NCBI GenBank assembly: GCA_028279595.1
Contig: JANQNK010000001.1
Coordinates: forward strand, 1 to 64,000
DNA length: 64,000 bases
Source of the DNA: Thermoplasmatota archaeon
Lineage (GTDB): Archaea; Thermoplasmatota; JAKEGO01
Direction of reading: 5' to 3'
The notes below the pieces were generated by a model. That model was not told the DNA's origin. It worked only from the letters and a program-made list of their open reading frames with translations, and made no database searches. This document shows, piece by piece, positions 60,425 through 64,000 of the stretch. Each line of letters begins with the position of its first letter. The stretch's first letter is position 1. The position numbers and the translations under genes were made by a program.

Positions 60425-61261
60425 ATGGTTTATGCCCCCGTTCCCCTATCCTTGCAGGACTCGGGTGATAGCATACCGGAAAAGCAATTCGCAGTAGGGA
60501 TCGACCTCCACGGCACGCTTCTCGACGACAGATGGGCGATCAGGTCCGACCTTATGGATCCACTCATCGGAGCCATGGACTCCGTCCTGGACATCTGCAA
60601 CATCTACGTCTGTTCCGGCAACGACCTCACATTCATCGAGAAGTACGTCCCCACCGACGTAAGGAAACGGTTCAAGGGATACATCCTCGAGACCGGATGC
60701 GTCCTCTCCGACGGATTCGAGGAGGCGATCCTCGTCCACGCCGATGACGTCGAGGACATCAAGAAGCTAGAGAAGGCCCTGTGGAGGGAGGGCATCCCGA
60801 ACGTCCGGTACTTCGCCAGACGTCTGGCCACCGTCAGCATGTTCACCCGGGACGAGAAGGAGGGAACCCGTCCCGAGGAGATATTCGAACGCGTGAAGGA
60901 GCTCGTCCGGCACATCGGATATGCCAGGAAGGTCTACGTGACCCATTCCAACGTGGCCGTCGACATAATACCGGTCGGATACGACAAGTTCACCGCCCTT
61001 GACTATGCGGCGAAGGGGCTCGGGACCATCGGGATCGCGGACTCCCTCAACGATTCGCACCTCATTCTCAACGCCACCTACGGCTTCGTACCTAGGAACG
61101 CCTCTCCTGCCCTGCTGCAGCTGATCGGAGGCGAGGGGAGGCAGACCGCTGTCATGAGCTCGTCGGACCCCACCCCGGGCGAGATCAGGATAAGCGACCG
61201 GGAGAGCACCGAATGTGTCATCGAAGTGCTCCGTTATATCGACGAGAACCTGCGTCACTGA
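60425..61261 (+). CDS. HAD-superfamily phosphatase-like protein with His in motif I
   Basis: The 278-residue protein has the HAD fold: motif I is IDLHGTLLDD, motif II the strand ending CNIYVCSGND, motif III Lys in VGYDKFTALDYA and motif IV GIADSLNDSHL. The cap is of the Cof/phosphoglycolate-phosphatase type. The second Asp of the DxD pair, the usual acid-base residue, is His here, so activity may be altered. ATG 60425 is chosen because the TATA element 60390-60399 lies about 31 bases before it. It overlaps the convergent CDP-alcohol transferase gene by 7 bases. The substrate is unknown. Confidence 0.8.
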   Translation: MVYAPVPLSLQDSGDSIPEKQFAVGIDLHGTLLDDRWAIRSDLMDPLIGAMDSVLDICNIYVCSGNDLTFIEKYVPTDVRKRFKGYILETGCVLSDGFEEAILVHADDVEDIKKLEKALWREGIPNVRYFARRLATVSMFTRDEKEGTRPEEIFERVKELVRHIGYARKVYVTHSNVAVDIIPVGYDKFTALDYAAKGLGTIGIADSLNDSHLILNATYGFVPRNASPALLQLIGGEGRQTAVMSSSDPTPGEIRISDRESTECVIEVLRYIDENLRH

Positions 61262-61866
61262 CCCTTCAGGTCGCGCCAGGTCAGGACGCCCCTGTGGATC
61301 GCCGTTACCTGTCCCGCGACCGCGAACAGTATCATGACCATCTCGAAGACCGTGAAATGATAGAGTTCGAAAGAATACTCCAAGGCAGCGTACTGGAAGA
61401 TCGGCGCCAGGATCAGAATGACCATCCTCTCCGCCCTCCCCATGATGCCCGAATAGTTGCGCTTCTTGGTCAGGGCATGCGCCTGGACCCCGAGGTACGA
61501 GACAAGGAGAACGCTCACTATGGCCACGAGTCCGATCTCCGGCCTGCAGTAGGGCCCTATCGCTATCGCACCTATGATGAAGACATCCCCGTAGCGGTCC
61601 AGGACGTGGTCGAGGAAATCACCTCGCTTGGACGCCCGCCCGGTGGCCTTCGCCACCTTGCCGTCCACGGCGTCGAAGCCTGACGACATCAGTATGAAAA
61701 TGCTGGCGAGAAGAAGGTACCACTCGCCCTTGTAGAGGAACAGGCCCGCGACGATCGCCGTCACGAGACCGAGCCACGTCAATGTGTTCGGATTGAATCC
61801 CATGAACGGTTTGGCTATCCCGGACACGACAGGGTCGGCATTCTTCCTGTACTTGTCCAGGGCCAA
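61255..61866 (-). CDS. CDP-alcohol phosphatidyltransferase family membrane enzyme
   Basis: The 203-residue protein has six or so membrane helices and the signature DAVDGKVAK...RGDFLDHVLDRYGD, i.e. D-x2-D-G-x2-A-(R/K)-x8-G-x3-D-x3-D, with Lys in place of the common Arg. It links a CDP-alcohol to a polar head in archaeal phospholipids; archaetidylinositol phosphate synthase is the best guess by family. TTG 61866 is chosen because AAAGGGTGA, overlapping the purB stop, lies just before it; an upstream TTG at 61896 is the alternative. It is co-transcribed with purB. Confidence 0.85.
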   Translation of the reverse strand: MALDKYRKNADPVVSGIAKPFMGFNPNTLTWLGLVTAIVAGLFLYKGEWYLLLASIFILMSSGFDAVDGKVAKATGRASKRGDFLDHVLDRYGDVFIIGAIAIGPYCRPEIGLVAIVSVLLVSYLGVQAHALTKKRNYSGIMGRAERMVILILAPIFQYAALEYSFELYHFTVFEMVMILFAVAGQVTAIHRGVLTWRDLKGQ

Positions 61867-61870
61867 TGGA

Positions 61871-63202
61871 TCACCCTTTTCTGACCGCAGCCACAACGCG
61901 GTCCACTATCGCGCCCGAGTTACCGACGTAGGTCGCCGGATCGAGGAGCTCCTCGAGGTCCTCCGCCGTCATAAGTGTGCCGATGGTCTCCTCGGCAAGG
62001 AGGTCCTTGGCGAAGTCGCCACCGACGAGCGCTGCCTTCCTTACGAGTTCGTGCGCGTCCTGACGGCCTATCCCACGCTCGACGAGGGCCATGATGACCC
62101 TCTCGGCCATGACCCGTCCGCCGGACATGGAGACGTTCTCGGCCATCCGGTCCGAGTCGACGATGAGGTTCCTGAACAGGTTGGTCGTCTTGTGGACGAC
62201 GTCGTCCGTCAGTATCGCTACATGCGGTATCACGAACCTCTCGGCCGAGCTGTTCGAAAGGTCCCTCTCGTGCCACTGGACCGCGCCCTCCCAGGCGGGT
62301 GTGAGGAATCCCCTGATGACCCGTGCCAGGCCGGTGATGTTCTCGCAGACGATCGGGTTGCGCTTCTGGGCCATAGTGGAGCTCCCGACCTGCTTCTCCG
62401 CGTGGAAGTACTCCATAACCTCGCCGATCTCTGTCCTCTGGAGGTTCCTGATCTCTGTGGAGAACTTCTCTATCGTCGCGGAGATGTTCGCACAGAGTGA
62501 TACGAACTCGATCATCCGATCCCGCTGGACGATCTGCGTAGACGCCCGCTCGGCTGTAAGTCCGAGGAGCTTCATGACGTGCTTCTCGACGGCGAGCCCG
62601 TTCGGCCCCATGGCGGCCATGGACCCGACCGCACCGGACATCTTGCCCACACAGAGGCGGGGAGTCAGCTCATCCAGCCTCTGAATGTGCCTGTGTACCT
62701 CGTCGGCGTAGACGGCCATCTTCAGGCCGAACGTGATCGGTACAGCATGCTGTCCGTGTGTCCGTCCTATCATCAGCGTGTCCCTGTGCTCGACGGCCAG
62801 GTCAACGAGGGCTCCCCTCAGCTCCTCCAGCTCGATCCTGAGGATCTCCAGGTAGGACTTGAACTGAAGCCCCGAGGCAGTGTCCACTATGTCGTATGAC
62901 GTGGCTCCAAGGTGGATGTAATGCCCGGCGTCCCCGCACTGCTCGGAAAGGGCCTTCACTATGGCCATGACGTCGTGCTTGATCTCGGCCTCGATCTCGT
63001 CGACGCGCTCTATCTTGACCTTACCCTCGGCGACGGCCTTCTCGATGTCGTCAGCTGCCTTCACCGGGACCATCTCGAGCTCGGACTGCGCCCTCGCGAG
63101 GGCCGCCTCGACCTCGAGGTAGTAACGAACACGTCTCTCGTGAGAGAAGATATCCTTGACGACGTCCCTTCCATACCTGAAATCCAGCGGGCAGACGGGC
63201 AT
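61871..63202 (-). CDS. purB: Adenylosuccinate lyase
   Basis: PurB works twice in purine synthesis, splitting SAICAR and adenylosuccinate to release fumarate. The 443-residue protein has RYGRDVVKDIFSHERRVRYYLEVE, CGDAGHYIHLGATSYDIVDTA, IGRTHGQHAVPITFG and the fumarase-superfamily signature GSSTMAQKRNP. ATG 63202 gives a conserved MPVCPLDFRYG start; the longer open frame runs through a basic, low-quality extension. A TATA-like CTTTTTACA lies about 32 bases upstream. Confidence 0.95.
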   Translation of the reverse strand: MPVCPLDFRYGRDVVKDIFSHERRVRYYLEVEAALARAQSELEMVPVKAADDIEKAVAEGKVKIERVDEIEAEIKHDVMAIVKALSEQCGDAGHYIHLGATSYDIVDTASGLQFKSYLEILRIELEELRGALVDLAVEHRDTLMIGRTHGQHAVPITFGLKMAVYADEVHRHIQRLDELTPRLCVGKMSGAVGSMAAMGPNGLAVEKHVMKLLGLTAERASTQIVQRDRMIEFVSLCANISATIEKFSTEIRNLQRTEIGEVMEYFHAEKQVGSSTMAQKRNPIVCENITGLARVIRGFLTPAWEGAVQWHERDLSNSSAERFVIPHVAILTDDVVHKTTNLFRNLIVDSDRMAENVSMSGGRVMAERVIMALVERGIGRQDAHELVRKAALVGGDFAKDLLAEETIGTLMTAEDLEELLDPATYVGNSGAIVDRVVAAVRKG

Positions 63203-63295
63203 GCTATCGGCCCCGGATTGCGGTGTGTCTGTAAAAAGGTTGTTCCCGGCAATTCGCCGTCCGGTCGGATGGGATGACGCGGTGACGGGGGATAT

Positions 63296-63339
63296 CCGCG
63301 CTCGCCCCCGACCCCGTCGTGGGACCAACGCGTCTCACC
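63296..63339 (+). repeat. Intergenic hairpin element 6 (variable-stem family)
   Basis: CGCGCTCG; 8-bp stem CCCCCGAC against GTCGTGGG (one mismatch; 63305-63312 with 63316-63323), loop CCC; then CCAACGCGTCTCACC. The left stem arm is identical to element 2. Confidence 0.65.
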
Positions 63340-63379
63340 AACACTGTCGATGGAGCGCGTCCCACCAAATTGCAGTGCC

Positions 63380-63422
63380 GACGCGCTCGATGACGCCTCT
63401 CTTGGTCATCCACGCGTCTCAA
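63380..63422 (+). repeat. Intergenic hairpin element 7 (variable-stem family)
   Basis: Outer stem GACGCG/CGCGTC (63380-63385 with 63413-63418), CTCG, inner stem ATGAC/GTCAT (63390-63394 with 63405-63409), 10-base loop. It lies in tandem with element 6, about 40 bases after it. Confidence 0.65.
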
Positions 63423-63454
63423 GCAAGCTGGAATATGTGAAAAATATCGGAGGA

Positions 63455-63470
63455 CATCCGTCTCCGGATG
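63455..63470 (-). terminator. Hairpin after the small leftward gene
   Basis: CATCCG and CGGATG pair around a 4-base loop 26 bases after the stop codon at 63497. On the minus strand a T-rich stretch (ATATTTTTC) follows, so this is a plausible terminator. Confidence 0.45.
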
Positions 63471-63496
63471 CCGCTCCTTTGAAAAACGGGTCCGGC

Positions 63497-63706
63497 TCAG
63501 TCGCTTATCTGACTGATGCTCGTGACCTCTTTCTCGCCCTCCATGACCGCTCTTACGTGGTCGATGTTGACGACGAGTCCTACGAACTCCTCTCCGTCCT
63601 TGGAGAGGTAGCGCTGGGCCTTGTCGAAGGCATCGGCGGATAGGTTCACCTTGAGTGCGCCTCCCGCGTTGCTCTTCCGAATGTAGCCCATGAGCATTGA
63701 GTTCAC
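63497..63706 (-). CDS. Conserved small archaeal protein, unknown function
   Basis: The 69-residue protein reads as GYIRKSNAGGALKVNLSAD, a helix with DAFDKAQRYLSKDG, then EFVGLVVNIDHVRAVMEGEKEVTSI. The GGALKV...FVGLVVN...EVTS pattern resembles small proteins I have seen in other archaea, without an assigned function. GTG 63706 is chosen because GGAGGTGA lies 5 bases before it; ATG 63697 is the alternative. The mix of beta-strand and basic residues could suit nucleic-acid or subunit binding, but that is a guess. Confidence 0.6.
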   Translation of the reverse strand: MNSMLMGYIRKSNAGGALKVNLSADAFDKAQRYLSKDGEEFVGLVVNIDHVRAVMEGEKEVTSISQISD

Positions 63707-63890
63707 ATGTCTCACCTCCGTTTCCTTCTTCGGCCGCCGGCAACGGTCTCGGCGGCATTCCGCGATGATCGGAGGTATTGATATGGTTTCACGGGGGAGG
63801 ACGAGGAAAGTGAAAATGATGATGCAACATCCCAATGAGAGATTTTCATCCGAGCTATCTCAATATTTCACAATATACCTATTGTGACAT

Positions 63891-63899
63891 TAATATACG
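63891..63899 (+). promoter_or_regulatory. TATA box of the PiT transporter gene
   Basis: TAATATACG is centred about 26 bases before ATG 63921, consistent with leaderless transcription. Confidence 0.55.
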
Positions 63900-63920
63900 A
63901 ATAACTCAATCCCGTGCCGG

Positions 63921-64000
63921 ATGGCAACAGACTTAGTTATACTTGGATTGGCGACCTGCGTCGGCTTCTACATGGCGTGGAACATCGGCGCGAACGATGT
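63921..64000 (+). CDS. PiT-family inorganic phosphate transporter (5' end only)
   Basis: The first 26 residues are visible before the window ends. They form a hydrophobic helix ending in MAWNIGANDV, where GAND is the N-terminal signature of PiT phosphate (or sulfate) permeases that use H+ or Na+. The rest lies outside the window, so substrate and length cannot be judged. Confidence 0.75.
   Translation, partial: MATDLVILGLATCVGFYMAWNIGAND

Noticed and set aside
63341-63360. GGAGCGCGTCCCACC between elements 6 and 7 looked like half of another hairpin element.
   Set aside because: No left flank or matching stem is present, so it was not counted as a copy.
1-64000. tRNA, rRNA and CRISPR arrays were looked for in all intergenic regions.
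   Set aside because: No cloverleaf, rRNA-like segment or regularly spaced repeat array was seen; the beta-helix genes contain protein-level repeats only.

Overview
The window reads as about 64 kb of a euryarchaeal chromosome, most likely a member of the Thermoplasmatota. It carries archaeal uS12, uS7 and aEF-2, the small clamp-loader subunit RfcS, GEK1-type D-aminoacyl-tRNA deacylase, a CTP-type riboflavin kinase fused to a helix-turn-helix, an STT3/AglB oligosaccharyltransferase and TATA-box promoters about 26 bases before many start codons (leaderless transcription). The phylum is inferred from gene content, not from a tree. Housekeeping genes are GC-rich (one sampled 60-base row is 62% GC). 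Three right-handed beta-helix genes (166-3567, 3698-6628, 57644-58993) are markedly AT-rich (sampled rows 28-30% GC), which suggests a different origin or different selection.

Layout: 0.2-8.9 kb holds three large secreted beta-helix (NosD-like) proteins. 8.8-14.1 kb has an XPD/Rad3-type iron-sulfur helicase, an HD phosphohydrolase and a membrane transglutaminase-like protein. 14.2-19.0 kb has a fourth beta-helix protein, a DUF72 protein, DtdA and an SBBP beta-propeller surface protein. 19.1-25.9 kb has mutS with a small Lrp-type RAM protein, pyrF, a JAMM protease, an AMP-forming acyl-CoA synthetase and ribK. 26.0-29.8 kb is the str cluster (rps12-rps7-aef2) plus a thioredoxin. 30.1-37.3 kb is one giant AglB with about twelve C-terminal beta-sandwich repeats. 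37.4-47.0 kb mixes an isochorismatase-like hydrolase, large membrane-anchored surface proteins, an ADP-forming acyl-CoA synthetase beta subunit, a TOPRIM protein and a membrane-bound double winged-helix regulator. 47.0-56.5 kb is a leftward block: rfcS, ATP-type pckA, pycB, pycA, thiolase, GT4 glycosyltransferase, truA. 56.7-64.0 kb has a gamma-carbonic-anhydrase/SerK-like fusion, a beta-helix protein, a metzincin-like lipoprotein, a second gamma-CA, a HAD protein, a CDP-alcohol phosphotransferase, purB, a small conserved protein and the start of a PiT phosphate transporter.

How the genes fit together: pycA, pycB and pckA form a pyruvate to oxaloacetate to phosphoenolpyruvate route for anaplerosis and gluconeogenesis. 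The acyl-CoA synthetase, thiolase and ADP-forming synthetase suggest use of organic or fatty acids. AglB, the GT4 enzyme and many Asn-X-Ser/Thr-rich secreted proteins with sortase-like C-termini (PGF, PEFG-like and IPDY variants) suggest an elaborate glycosylated cell surface.

The most unusual signal is not a gene. Seven short hairpin elements lie only between genes. They share fixed flanks (GCGCTCG on the left, CAACGCG or close variants on the right), while their inner stems differ in sequence yet stay self-complementary. All seven point the same way on the chromosome.
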